Shown here one piece after another: positions 45,452-55,069 of a DNA stretch of 64,000 nucleotides (the first letter of the stretch is position 1; each line of letters begins with the position of its first letter). The notes under the pieces were generated by a model. The model saw nothing but the letters and a program-made list of their open reading frames with translations, was not told the origin of the DNA and ran no database searches. The stretch is from positions 62,001 through 126,000 of the forward strand of contig NZ_RCIQ01000014.1 of the NCBI RefSeq assembly GCF_004000255.1, read 5' to 3'. The DNA comes from Nioella ostreopsis. GTDB lineage: Bacteria > Pseudomonadota > Alphaproteobacteria > Rhodobacterales > Rhodobacteraceae. Position numbers and translations under genes: made by a program.

Positions 45452-45701
45452 GCGCATCCTCTGACCCGGCGCCCTCTGCCGCTGCTGCCTGTTGGGCCCG
45501 GAAGTCGTCCCACTGGTCAAAGCTCGTCATGATCTCGAACCCGCTGAGGGCCGAGCGCACGTCGTTCGACAGGTTTTCCACGCCTTCGCTGACATAAGAC
45601 ATGACCGCCAAACCCATGGCGACAGAGGCGGCCGTCATGACCACCCATTCGACCGTGGCCGAACCGCTTTCATCATTCCAGAACTGTGCAACGCAGGTCA
45701 T
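45441..45701 (-). CDS. Flp/TadE-like small pilin-type protein
   Basis: 86 aa. After NDESGSATVEWVV there is one hydrophobic helix (MTAASVAMGLAVMSYVS, residues about 20-38). This is the pilin-like pattern (short basic or charged leader, G-x-A/T-x-V-E/D-W, then helix) of Flp-type prepilins and TadE-like proteins common in Rhodobacterales. The typical Flp processing site G/xxxxEY is only loosely matched. The C-terminal tail is Ala/Gln-rich. No tad or cpa assembly genes are nearby, so it is an orphan; function in adhesion is inference. Confidence 0.7.
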   Translation of the reverse strand: MTCVAQFWNDESGSATVEWVVMTAASVAMGLAVMSYVSEGVENLSNDVRSALSGFEIMTSFDQWDDFRAQQAAAAEGAGSEDAPSE

Positions 45702-45781
45702 GGCATCCTCTTGGAATCATCCAAGGACAATGATGCCTTACCGCCAAGGCAAAAATTTGACGGATTATGCCGCGAAGCGTG

Positions 45782-46582
45782 TCAGATTTCCGACCGGTCG
45801 CGGATGATCTTGGCGAACTGATCGAAGATCGGTTCGGCTGCCGCCAGAACCTGACCATCTTCCACCAGGTTCTGCCCCTCGCGAATCGGCTGCACGATGG
45901 CGCCCGCCTCTTTGGCGATCAAAAGGCCCGCAGCCACGTCCCAGGCATGAAGACCCCGTTCCCAGTAGCCGTCGTAGCGGCCCGCCGCCACATAGGCGAG
46001 ATCAAGCGCGGCAGAGCCCCACCGGCGCACACCGGCACAGGCGGGCATCAGCCGCGCCAGATCCTGAAGCGTTGCGGGCAGGTATTTGCGTCCGCCAAAG
46101 GGCACACCGGTCGCAAAGACGCAGTCGATCATCCGATGGCGGCCGGACACGCGCAGGCGCTGCGAATCGTTCAGCCAGGCACCGGCACCTTTTTCGGCAT
46201 AGAACATCTCGTCCTTCGCCGCGTCGAACACCACACCCGCCACGATCTCGCCCTTGTGTTCCAGCGCGATGGACACCGCCCAATGGGGCATCCCGTGCAG
46301 GAAGTTGGTGGTCCCGTCCAGCGGATCGACGATCCAGCGGCGGGTGGGGTCGGTGCCGGGGGTTTCCCCGGTTTCCTCACCCAGCCACCCATAGTTGGGG
46401 CGCGCGCCGATCAGTTCCTCGCGCAGGATTTCCTCGGCGGCCATGTCGGCCTTGGACACGAAGTCGCCCGGCCCCTTGGACCCGACCTGAAGGTTCTCGA
46501 CCTCGCGGAAATCCTTCACAAGGCTGCGGCCTGCCTTGCGGGCGGCCTTGATCATGATGTTGAGATTTGCGCTGCCCTGCAT
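45782..46582 (-). CDS. suhB: Inositol monophosphatase family protein (SuhB-like)
   Basis: 266 aa from the ATG at 46582 (MQGSANLNIMIKAARKAGRS). Metal-site motifs: GWLGEETGE (Glu ligand, about residue 70), WIVDPLDGTTNFLHGMPHWA (DPxDGT, about 84-103), and the second signature WERGLHAWDVAAGLLIAKEAGA near 218. All residues for Mg-dependent phosphatase activity are present. SuhB-type proteins also bind RNA polymerase in enterobacteria; whether that holds here is unknown. Monocistronic, next to the RTX gene. Confidence 0.94.
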   Translation of the reverse strand: MQGSANLNIMIKAARKAGRSLVKDFREVENLQVGSKGPGDFVSKADMAAEEILREELIGARPNYGWLGEETGETPGTDPTRRWIVDPLDGTTNFLHGMPHWAVSIALEHKGEIVAGVVFDAAKDEMFYAEKGAGAWLNDSQRLRVSGRHRMIDCVFATGVPFGGRKYLPATLQDLARLMPACAGVRRWGSAALDLAYVAAGRYDGYWERGLHAWDVAAGLLIAKEAGAIVQPIREGQNLVEDGQVLAAAEPIFDQFAKIIRDRSEI

Positions 46583-46713
46583 GGCGTGTTCCTCGGCTAG
46601 ACGAAAGCGGCGTATACCCCTAGTCCGCAGCAAAGGAAAGTTGAGAAGCGCAGTTTTTCAGCACCGCCTGAACAACCACGCCCCGGATGGGGACGGGACG
46701 TGGTTTGACAGGA

Positions 46714-49700
46714 TCAGGCCGCGCTGGTCGGGTGCGCGCCCACAGCGCCTTTCTTCATGGCACGGATATCGCGTCCCAACAGGTAGTCGCGGGCGGGCGG
46801 GCCAAAGCGACTTGCAGCGCCGTCCTCGCCAAAGGCAACATGCGCCAGTTCCGGGAACAAGGTCAGCAGTTCGGCCATCGCCTCTCGGTCGATGGATTTC
46901 AGCGCCTGCGGACCTGGGTAGAACGCCTCGGTCCTAGCACCTTCCGCAAACACGATTTCATGCCGGTCGAACATGATATGGACATAGGTCACCTGTTCGC
47001 AATTCCGGTCGATCCGCGCGATCTGCCCACCATAAAGCTCCGCCGCATGCTTGGCCCGGATCAGCCGTTCGCCGCTGTCGGTCTTCATGACGAACCCGTG
47101 CTGAGGAGAGACCAGCATCTTGCGATCATTGCCAAACGCGCCCTTTCGGATGACGATGGGCTTCAACTCTGGCTGTTCGGTCAGCTCCGCTGCACCGAGT
47201 GTGCGGCTGCCGACCCAACGAACCGGCTGGAAGCCATTATCGGCGGTCAGCACCATGTCACCGGGGCGAATGTCCTCGACCGGGCGTTCGCCATCGGCGG
47301 TGATGATCATCGCGCCGGGCGTGAAGCAGGGAATGCCGATCGCGAACAGTTCGGGGATCGTGTCGACCTGGTTTGGCGCCACGCCTTCCAGCGTGATGCT
47401 TTCCCCCCCCGGGAAGGTCAGGATCGCATCACCGCTGCCATCGCCATTCGTATCGGTGACGACCACATCCCAGGCCGTGACCGGCGTGGTGCCATCGGTG
47501 GTCAGGCCCGTGACATCCAGCTGATCATAGGTGTGCCCGTCGCCACGGTCGCCCATGTCGAAGCCTGCGACCAGATCGCTGCCGCCACCATCACCAAGCT
47601 GCAGCGTGTCCTCGCCGCCGCCAAGGATCAGGGTCTCAAACTCTTCGGCATTTATCGTGTCGGTGCCATCAGAGATGGTCACGTCTTCCGGGTTTGCGTT
47701 GGTCAGGTCGATTGTGGTGTCGACCGTCAGGTTGCTCAGGTCGAGCGTGTCGCCATCGGTCTCGCTGGTTTCCCCGGCGATCAGATTGTCATTGCCGAAC
47801 CCGTCTTCGACAATGACGGTATCGTCGCCACCTTCGCCGAAGACCTGGTCGTCGCCGGTGCCCGCATAGACAAGATCGTCATCGGTCCCTGCGAAGATGC
47901 TGTCGTCCCCGGCCCCACCGATCAGCGTGTCATCGAAGCTGTCGCCGATCAGCGTGTCATTTCCGGCACCGCCATCAATGCTGTCGGCCCCGCCAGTGGC
48001 AAAGACATCGTCGCCGTCGAGGCTGTCATTGCCGGACCCGCCCAGGATTGTATCCGCGCCGTCCTGGCCGAAGACCGTGTCATCGCCAAACCCCGCAACG
48101 ACCGAGTCATCGCCCGCATCCGCCAACACGCTGTCATCGTTGCTGCCATCGGAATGATCAAGCGCATCAATCATGTCGCCTTCGGGATCACCGGTATAGC
48201 CCACGTCGATGGTGTCGTTGCCCGAGGTGCCCTCGACGATAAAATCGCGCCCGTCCGGGATGCCGATGGCCACCAGCTCGGCGACGCCATCCACCTCGCT
48301 CGGAGCGACGCCCACCAGTGTGATGCTCTCACCGCCGGGAAAGGACAGGACTGCGTTTCCCAAACCGTCATTGCCGACGGTCACATCATTCGTGGTGACC
48401 GGCGTGGTGCCACCATCCGAGGTCAGGCCGCTGACATCCAGCTGATCCTGCCCGGTATAGGTGCCATTGCCATTGTCGATCGGCGCTTCGAATTGCTGAA
48501 CGATGTCCGACCCGTCCCCATCCGACAGAAACACGACATCCTGCGCACCATCATTTGCGCCAAGCGCGATGTAGTCGTCGCCCTGACCGCCCGCGACCGT
48601 GTCAGCCCCCGCGCCCATGGCAACGCTGTCATCGCCGGAAGACCCCGTCACGCTGTCATCGCCCGAGCCCAGAACAACGCTCTCGATCTCGGTAAAATCC
48701 GCGACGTCGCCCGCAGTGGTTGAGGTCAGGGTACCGCTTTCATTATCCGCCGCGCCATTGGCCGACAGATCCAGCGTCAGGTCAGCGCCTATCCAGGACG
48801 CATCCAGAACGTCGACATCCACACCACCTTCGCCACCCGCGATGGTGTCGGCGCCATAACCGTCGAACAGCATGATCGTGTCGGCATCATCGCCGCCAAG
48901 GATGCTGTCGCCGCCCCCCGCGCCGTTGAGAAGGTCATCGCCACTGCCGCCGTCCAGCGTGTCCGTGCCGGTGCCGCCATTGATCGAGTCATTGCCGCTG
49001 CCGCCGGTGACGAAGTCATCGCCCGCGCCCGCTGCAATACTGTCGTCATCCGCGCCGCCGTCGATGCTGTCATTGCCACCCTGACCGTTGATCAGGTCAT
49101 TGCCCGCGCCGCCCAGAATGGTGTCCGCGCCTGCGTCATTGCCGCCCCAGACCGTATCTGCCCCGTCTCCCGCAACAACGCTGTCGTTGCCGTCCCCGGC
49201 CTCGATGCTGTCATCGTTCGAGCCGTCCGAATGGTCGTTCGCATCGACCATGTCGCCCTCGGGATCACCGGTATAGCCCGCATCAATCGTGTCATCGCCC
49301 GAGCTGCCCTCGACGATGAAATCGGGCGCGGGCGGAATGCCAATGGACACAAGGTCGGCCTCTGTCGCCAACTGGCTCGGGTCAACGCCCACCAGAGTGA
49401 TCGACTCCCCGCCGGGGAAGCTCAGCAACGCGTTGCCGTTGCCGTCATCGCTGACAGTGACGTCGCCCGCATGGATCGGCGTCGTGCCCCAGTCGGATGT
49501 CAGTCCCGACACGTCCAGCTGGTCGTTGGTCGAGCCGTCGCCGCTGTCGGTCATGTCGAAGGCCTGGACACTGTCCGCGCCGCTGAAATCCGCCAGGGTG
49601 ATGGTATCGCGACCACCGCCAAGGATGATGTTCTCGATCTCGTTGAACTGTGCGGTCGAGGTGCCGTCGCTGAACGTGCCTGCCTCAGGGTTCGAACCCG

Positions 49701-52700
49701 TCAGGTCGATGGTCAGATCGTCTGTGACAAGGCTGAGGTCCAGAACGTCGCCGGTGACCTCGTTGATGCCTTCCGCTTCGATCGTGTCATTGCCGAAATC
49801 GTTCTCGATACGGATCGTGTCGTCATTGAAGCCCGACCAGATATAGTCGTCGCCGGTGCCGCCCCACATCTCGTCATTGCCGACGCTGCCGCGCAGCCAG
49901 TCGTCGCCCGCGCCGCCAAGAATGGTGTCGTCGCCATCATTGCCGCTGATCGAATCGTTGTCGTCGCCGCCCTCGATCCGGTCCGCACCAAGACCCCCGT
50001 CAATCGTGTCATCGCCCGCGCCGCCAAGGATCGTGTCGTCGTCTTCGTCGCCATAAAGATCATCCGCACCATCGCCGCCGTCGATCGAATCCTCGCCCGT
50101 TCCGCCGCGAATGGTGTCGGCCCCTGTGCCGCCCTCGACCGTGTCATGCCCGGTATCGGCCAGAACCGAGTCATCCCCGGCCCCGGCGAGAACGGAATCG
50201 TCCCCGGCCCCGGCCTCGATCACGTCATCGTTCGATCCGTCCGCCGCGTCGCCCGCATCGACCATGTCGCCTTCGGGGTCGCCGATATAGCCCGCGTCGA
50301 TCGTGTCCGCGCCGGAGGTCCCCTCGACGATGTAATCGCGCCCGTCGGGGATACCGATGGCCACGAGGTCATCAACCGTGGACAGGTTCAGCGGGTTGAC
50401 GCCTTCCAGCGTAATGCTTTCGCCGCCGGGGAAGGACAGCACCGCGTTGCCGTAGGGGTCGCTGCTGACCGTGACATCGGTCGTGGTCACCGGAGTGGAG
50501 CCGCCGTCCGAGGTCAGCTTGCTGACATCCAGCTGATCGACCGCCGTGCCATCGCCGGAATCGGAGATGTCGAAGCCGCCGACCGCGTCCTGACCGCCGC
50601 CATCGGCCAGATGAACGATGTCGCGCCCGGCGCTGAGGATGATGTTCTCGATCTCGGTGAATTGAGTTGCGCCGCCGGTCGACCCGGTTTCGAAGACGGT
50701 GCCAGCCTCGGGGTCGGCGGCGGACAGATCCAGCTCCACGCCCGACGTGACCGCCGACATATCCAGCGTATCGCCATCGGTCTCGTCGGTCTCGCCGCCG
50801 GTGATCGTGTCATTTCCAAACCCGTCAGTCAGCGCGATGGTATCATCGCCGCCCTGCCCGAAGATCACGTCATCGCCTTCGCCGCCGTCGATCAGATCGC
50901 CTGAAGCATCCTCTGGCAGCGCGGCTGGCGTGACGGTGCCGACGACATTGTCGATCAGCAGCTCACCGCCGGAGGCGCTTGGCGGCTGCACGATCTCGAT
51001 GCTGATCGTCTGACCGTTGAGGGACGGATCGACGACAGTGGAATCCACGGTGACATTGGTCAGCGCGTTGATGTTGCCGGTGGACCCGCTGGTGGAACCG
51101 ATCAGGGTCGTGCCCGCATAGATATTGATCTGGTAGGGAACATCGCCGCTGCCGCTATAGGCTCCGTCGCCCACATCGGCAGAGAAGGAATAGGTGTCGC
51201 CAGCAGTATAGGTCTCGGACAGGGTCTGCGAAATCGCAACCGAGTTCGAGCCACCGCCGTGATAGATCCAGGCCACATCCGTGCCATCCACGGTGCCGGT
51301 ATTGATCTCGGAACTGGTCGGATTGTAATCGCCTGCCTGCCCCGAACCGGAAACCGAAACGGTCCAGCCGGGAATGCCCTGAGAATACTGCCCGTCGGAA
51401 TGGGCGGTCTGTTCAAAGCTCTGATTGTTGATGTTCAGGCTGCGTGTTGCCCCCCCGCCAAGCGACGGGTCGTTGCCCCCATGAATGGTGTCATTGCCGT
51501 CATCGCCTGACAGCGTGTCGCTGCCCGCTCCGCCAGCCACCACGTCATCACCGCTGCCCGCCTCGACGATGTCATCGCCAGCGCCGGACTGAACCGTATC
51601 GTCACCGCCAAAGGCCATGACATAGTCATCATCGCCGGTGGTCCCGTTCACGCCGATCGCGTCATTCGCGTCGATCATGTCGCCTTCGGGATCGCCGGTG
51701 AAGGTCGCGTCGATGACATCCGCCGCGCCGCTGCCCTCGACGATGCCGTCAAGCGGGGCATCGGCCACGGTCTGGATATTCACATAGCCGACGTCAGTGG
51801 CGCCGTCGCCGTTTTCGACCGTGTAAGTGAAGACGGTTTCGCCCAGGTCGGAATCGGCCGCGACCGACAGCGTGTAGTCGCTGTTCAGCGTAACGGTTTC
51901 GCCGGTGTTCAGCGTCACCGACTGGCCCGGAATCACCGCTTGCCCGTTGATCTCCGTCACGGTCAGCCCATTGCCGGACGCGTCGTGATCATTGGCCAGA
52001 ACGTCGATCACGGCGGTGGTGTTGGCCTCCATCGTGACACTGTCTTCGAAGGCCAACGCGACCGTCTGGATACTGTCTGCCGCGATCAGGACGTTGGTGT
52101 CATAGGCGTTGTCCCCCCCATCGGCGAGGCCGATCCTGATGGTGTTTTCTTCGCCCGGATTGACCGGCGCCTTGAAAGACAGGGTGATGGTGAACCCGTC
52201 CATCTCGGTATTGTAGGTGTCCGCGCTGGCCGGGTTGTCGACATAGAGGTTCGAATTCGAGCTGTCGTTGACCGTGTCGATCGACACCGTATCGCCAGAG
52301 CTGGTCAGCGGCACGAAACTGCCATTGACCCAGACCCCGAGCGTGTCGTTCACGCCGGAGTTCACATATTCCAGATATTCCTCGGACGAGAAGACGAACT
52401 GCATCGTGATGTAGTCGTCATCGGGAATGAAGGTGGATTCGAAAACCACCGCATCAAAGGTCGAAGTGGAGGAGATCGCATCGAGATCCGCGTCCCCCGC
52501 CCCGCCATGGCCGGTGGATGTCCCGGCACTGGTATTGGTGTTTGTCCCCGTGCCCGCTGTTGTGAAATCGGTGGCGTTGCCGGTGGACAGGATCACCCCG
52601 CTGTCACTCGGCACCACCCCGCCAGAGGTCGCGTCGCCACCCGAATAGGTCCCGGCCTGCGTCGCTGCGCCGGTCAGCGTGGCGGACACGACTTGAATAC

Positions 52701-52776
52701 CGTCCCCGAAAATGGTCTCGGCAATCGTCGTGGCATCGGTTGTGGTGGTGACGTTCAATTCGAGTGCGTCAGGCAT
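46714..52776 (-). CDS. Giant RTX calcium-binding protein with choice-of-anchor L and Hint domains
   Basis: 2020 aa; ATG at 52776 follows GGAGGTCTGAGTA. Residues 1-240 form a choice-of-anchor L domain (FVFSSEEYLEYVNSGVNDTL). About 245-345 is a cadherin/Big-like domain (VIDVLANDHDASGNGLTVTE). About 460-640 is a beta-sandwich insert (SFEQTAHSDGQYSQGIPGW). Much of 345-1800 is hemolysin-type nonapeptide repeats (GGAGDDTI-like) in four long modules, each with a VEG-[ST]-SG-x-DTID...GDPEGDM unit at about residues 366, 836, 1176 and 1535. A Hint_2 domain starts at Cys1817 (CFTPGAMIITADGERPVEDI) and could self-cleave. No N-terminal Sec signal: expected type I secretion. Extremely acidic; adhesin or surface-layer role is inference. 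No T1SS genes adjacent. Confidence 0.93.
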   Translation of the reverse strand: MPDALELNVTTTTDATTIAETIFGDGIQVVSATLTGAATQAGTYSGGDATSGGVVPSDSGVILSTGNATDFTTAGTGTNTNTSAGTSTGHGGAGDADLDAISSTSTFDAVVFESTFIPDDDYITMQFVFSSEEYLEYVNSGVNDTLGVWVNGSFVPLTSSGDTVSIDTVNDSSNSNLYVDNPASADTYNTEMDGFTITLSFKAPVNPGEENTIRIGLADGGDNAYDTNVLIAADSIQTVALAFEDSVTMEANTTAVIDVLANDHDASGNGLTVTEINGQAVIPGQSVTLNTGETVTLNSDYTLSVAADSDLGETVFTYTVENGDGATDVGYVNIQTVADAPLDGIVEGSGAADVIDATFTGDPEGDMIDANDAIGVNGTTGDDDYVMAFGGDDTVQSGAGDDIVEAGSGDDVVAGGAGSDTLSGDDGNDTIHGGNDPSLGGGATRSLNINNQSFEQTAHSDGQYSQGIPGWTVSVSGSGQAGDYNPTSSEINTGTVDGTDVAWIYHGGGSNSVAISQTLSETYTAGDTYSFSADVGDGAYSGSGDVPYQINIYAGTTLIGSTSGSTGNINALTNVTVDSTVVDPSLNGQTISIEIVQPPSASGGELLIDNVVGTVTPAALPEDASGDLIDGGEGDDVIFGQGGDDTIALTDGFGNDTITGGETDETDGDTLDMSAVTSGVELDLSAADPEAGTVFETGSTGGATQFTEIENIILSAGRDIVHLADGGGQDAVGGFDISDSGDGTAVDQLDVSKLTSDGGSTPVTTTDVTVSSDPYGNAVLSFPGGESITLEGVNPLNLSTVDDLVAIGIPDGRDYIVEGTSGADTIDAGYIGDPEGDMVDAGDAADGSNDDVIEAGAGDDSVLAGAGDDSVLADTGHDTVEGGTGADTIRGGTGEDSIDGGDGADDLYGDEDDDTILGGAGDDTIDGGLGADRIEGGDDNDSISGNDGDDTILGGAGDDWLRGSVGNDEMWGGTGDDYIWSGFNDDTIRIENDFGNDTIEAEGINEVTGDVLDLSLVTDDLTIDLTGSNPEAGTFSDGTSTAQFNEIENIILGGGRDTITLADFSGADSVQAFDMTDSGDGSTNDQLDVSGLTSDWGTTPIHAGDVTVSDDGNGNALLSFPGGESITLVGVDPSQLATEADLVSIGIPPAPDFIVEGSSGDDTIDAGYTGDPEGDMVDANDHSDGSNDDSIEAGDGNDSVVAGDGADTVWGGNDAGADTILGGAGNDLINGQGGNDSIDGGADDDSIAAGAGDDFVTGGSGNDSINGGTGTDTLDGGSGDDLLNGAGGGDSILGGDDADTIMLFDGYGADTIAGGEGGVDVDVLDASWIGADLTLDLSANGAADNESGTLTSTTAGDVADFTEIESVVLGSGDDSVTGSSGDDSVAMGAGADTVAGGQGDDYIALGANDGAQDVVFLSDGDGSDIVQQFEAPIDNGNGTYTGQDQLDVSGLTSDGGTTPVTTNDVTVGNDGLGNAVLSFPGGESITLVGVAPSEVDGVAELVAIGIPDGRDFIVEGTSGNDTIDVGYTGDPEGDMIDALDHSDGSNDDSVLADAGDDSVVAGFGDDTVFGQDGADTILGGSGNDSLDGDDVFATGGADSIDGGAGNDTLIGDSFDDTLIGGAGDDSIFAGTDDDLVYAGTGDDQVFGEGGDDTVIVEDGFGNDNLIAGETSETDGDTLDLSNLTVDTTIDLTNANPEDVTISDGTDTINAEEFETLILGGGEDTLQLGDGGGSDLVAGFDMGDRGDGHTYDQLDVTGLTTDGTTPVTAWDVVVTDTNGDGSGDAILTFPGGESITLEGVAPNQVDTIPELFAIGIPCFTPGAMIITADGERPVEDIRPGDMVLTADNGFQPVRWVGSRTLGAAELTEQPELKPIVIRKGAFGNDRKMLVSPQHGFVMKTDSGERLIRAKHAAELYGGQIARIDRNCEQVTYVHIMFDRHEIVFAEGARTEAFYPGPQALKSIDREAMAELLTLFPELAHVAFGEDGAASRFGPPARDYLLGRDIRAMKKGAVGAHPTSAA

Positions 52777-52900
52777 TACTCAGACCTCCTGCAACGCAAG
52801 ACGTCCCGACCGTCGCGACCACCCGATTGGTCGCGCGCCTGTCGGTCACAAGGAGAAAATCCCTTGGGAAAACCCGGTTTCCGGCCTGCATTGCACTGCT

Positions 52901-52921
52901 TTCACATTATTGTTCTGTGAA
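52901..52921. promoter_or_regulatory. Inverted repeat TTCACA-N9-TGTGAA upstream of the RTX gene
   Basis: TTCACA (52901-52906) and TGTGAA (52916-52921) form a perfect 6-bp dyad, 125-145 bases before the RTX start. Could be an operator or part of the promoter. The 52777-53062 gap holds no other clear signal. Confidence 0.4.
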
Positions 52922-53062
52922 CGTGCTAAGGTCTGATTGGGTCGGTTTTCGGGGCTTGCCCGGGCCTTTTGCGGCTAAGAAAACGGCGATTGTTGGCGAG
53001 ATGAGAACAATTTACGGAAAGCTGACAAGAACCCGCCGCATCCGCGCCTCATTCGGGCCGGT

Positions 53063-53971
53063 TCAGCCGCGTCTTTGCAGCTTTACCGGCTCTGTCCGGG
53101 CCAGTTTCAGCACATGGGACATGAAGGGTTTCGTCGTATCCTCGACCCGCGTCGCCCCGTACATGCGCCGGGTCAGGCCGGTTTCGGTCAGCGGCCGGGT
53201 GACATAGCTGGAATTGGTCCGCTGTTCGCGCACCACCCAGTCGGGCAATACCGTGACCCCGCGGTTGGAGGCCACAAGCAGCAGGATCACGGCAGACAGT
53301 TCCACCTGCCGCACCGCACGCGGTTCCACCCCTGCGGGTTTCAGGAACTGGCTGAAGACGTCCAGCCGACTGCGTTCAACCGGGTAGGTGATTAGCAATT
53401 CATCCTGAAAGTCTTCCGGCATTATAAAGGGCTTGGCCGCCAGGGGATGTTCGGACGAGGCAACAAAAACCGGCTCGTAGTCAAAGAGCGGCGTGAAATC
53501 GACGCCGGGCAGATCCTCAGGGTCGGAGGAGATCACCAGATCGACCTCTTCCCGCATCAGGGCAGGCAGCGCCTCGAATTGCAGACCGGGGCGAATATCG
53601 ACATCCACATCCGGCCAGGCAACGCGGAACTGTTCCAGAACCGGCAACAGCCACTCGAAGCAGGCATGGCACTCGATGGCGATATGAAGGCGCCCGACCT
53701 TGCCCTGCTGCATGGCGCGGAATTCCTCCTCCATCGCGGCCACCTGCGGCAAGATCTGCTCGGCCAACCGCAACAGGCGCAATCCGGCAGGGCTCAGCTT
53801 CATCGGCTTCGACCGTCGCACGAACAGTTCCATCCCGGCCTGATCCTCCAGCCCCTTGATCTGGTGGCTGAGCGCACTTTGCGTGATGTGCAGCCGGTCG
53901 GCGGCCTTGGCCAGCCCGCCTTCGTCATGAATGGCCTTGATGGTGCGCAGATGGCGGAACTCGATATGCAT
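53063..53971 (-). CDS. metR: LysR-type regulator MetR
   Basis: 302 aa. N-terminal helix-turn-helix: LAKAADRLHITQSALSHQIKGLEDQAGMELFVRR (about 20-55) quoted in parts: AADRLHITQSALSHQIKG and LEDQAGMELFVRR. The effector domain starts LHIAIECHACFEWLLPVLEQ, the ECHxCFEWL segment typical of MetR, which senses homocysteine. Divergent from metF with 96 bases between starts, the classical arrangement of a LysR regulator and its target. It should activate metF and other methionine genes. Confidence 0.92.
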   Translation of the reverse strand: MHIEFRHLRTIKAIHDEGGLAKAADRLHITQSALSHQIKGLEDQAGMELFVRRSKPMKLSPAGLRLLRLAEQILPQVAAMEEEFRAMQQGKVGRLHIAIECHACFEWLLPVLEQFRVAWPDVDVDIRPGLQFEALPALMREEVDLVISSDPEDLPGVDFTPLFDYEPVFVASSEHPLAAKPFIMPEDFQDELLITYPVERSRLDVFSQFLKPAGVEPRAVRQVELSAVILLLVASNRGVTVLPDWVVREQRTNSSYVTRPLTETGLTRRMYGATRVEDTTKPFMSHVLKLARTEPVKLQRRG

Positions 53972-54001
53972 TAGCCAGGCTCATGTTGATGATGAATGTT
54001 A

Positions 54002-54014
54002 TGAGTTTGTCTCA
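54002..54014. promoter_or_regulatory. Putative MetR operator TGAG-N5-CTCA
   Basis: TGAGTTTGTCTCA is a perfect dyad with the LysR T-N11-A pattern, in the 96-base gap between metR and metF. It resembles the MetR consensus TGAA-N5-TTCA with one substitution in each arm. A wider GAATG...CATTC dyad surrounds it. Confidence 0.55.
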
Positions 54015-54067
54015 GCATTCTATCCATGTCACATCCTTGTGCAACAGCATCGAGGATGTATCCCAAA

Positions 54068-54940
54068 ATGACCCTGCCGACCCCCAATGTTTCTTTCGAG
54101 TTCTTCCCCCCGCAATCGCTGGAGGCTTCGTTCCGCCTATGGGACACGCTCGGCACCCTCGCGCCACTGGCGCCCGAATTCGTGTCGGTCACCTATGGCG
54201 CGGGCGGCACCACCCGCGATCTGACCCATGACGCGGTGAAAACCATCCATGGCAATTACGGCGTCAAGGTCGCCGCGCATCTGACCTGCGTCGATGCCAC
54301 CCGCGAAGAGACGCTGGCCATCGCCGACAGCTACGCGCAGGCAGGCGTAACCCGCATCGTTGCCTTGCGCGGCGACCCCCCCAAGGGCGCGTCGGGCTTT
54401 CAGCCCCATCCCGATGGCTTCGCGTCATCGGTCGAACTGGTCGAGGCGCTGGCCGCGACCGGCAAGTTCGACATCGCCGTGGGCGCCTATCCCGAAGCGC
54501 ATCCTGATTCCGCCAACCTGCAAGCCTGCGTCGACTATCTCAAGCGCAAGGTGGATGCGGGCGCGACAACCGCCATCACCCAGTTCTTCTTCGAGGCCGG
54601 CAGTTTCCTGCGCTTCCGCGATGCCTGCGCCGATGCAGGGATCACCGCACAGATCATCCCCGGCATCCTGCCGGTGAACAACTGGACCCGCGTCCGCGGT
54701 TTCGCCAGCCGCTGCGGGGCGGTCATTCCCGCATGGCTGGACGACGCCTATGCCACAGCCATCCGCGACGGGCGGGAACAGCTCCTGTCCACCGCGCTCT
54801 GCACCGAGTTGTGTACCGAATTGCTGGAGGAGGGCGTGAAAGACCTGCATTTCTACACGCTCAACAGCCCCGACCTGACCCGCGATGTCTGCGCCGCGCT
54901 CGGCGTCACACCGCGTGTCACCCTGGCAGAGGTGGCGTAA
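54068..54940 (+). CDS. metF: Methylenetetrahydrofolate reductase
   Basis: 290 aa; ATG at 54068 (MTLPTPNVSFEFFPPQSLEA). TIM-barrel flavoprotein motifs: SFEFFPP at the N-terminus, FVSVTYGAGGTTRD (about 38), VAAHLTCVDATREE (about 70), RIVALRGDPPKG (about 98), ITQFFFEAG (about 175), and IIPGILPVNNWTRVRGFASRCG (about 200). Reduces 5,10-methylene-THF to 5-methyl-THF for methionine synthesis. An upstream in-frame ATG at 54026 lies within the operator region and adds unconserved residues. Confidence 0.97.
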   Translation: MTLPTPNVSFEFFPPQSLEASFRLWDTLGTLAPLAPEFVSVTYGAGGTTRDLTHDAVKTIHGNYGVKVAAHLTCVDATREETLAIADSYAQAGVTRIVALRGDPPKGASGFQPHPDGFASSVELVEALAATGKFDIAVGAYPEAHPDSANLQACVDYLKRKVDAGATTAITQFFFEAGSFLRFRDACADAGITAQIIPGILPVNNWTRVRGFASRCGAVIPAWLDDAYATAIRDGREQLLSTALCTELCTELLEEGVKDLHFYTLNSPDLTRDVCAALGVTPRVTLAEVA

Positions 54941-55069
54941 CACCCCCCGGTCTTCCGCTGGACCACCTGAAACGTTGCGTCACCTCGCGCCGCCGCAGTC
55001 AGAGCAGGATTGCGGCGGCGCAAGCCAGACGGGCATTCTGGTCTGGACCTCAAGCAGACCGGACCGACC

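Noticed and set aside
46687-50904. Long rightward frames (678 and 557 codons) opposite the RTX gene
   Set aside because: Arise from the regular GAC/GGC codon repeats of the RTX region read backwards.
47500-51700. Regular short repeats resembling a CRISPR or satellite array
   Set aside because: They are in-frame codons for GGxGxDxxx calcium-binding repeats; spacers are not unique and there are no cas genes.
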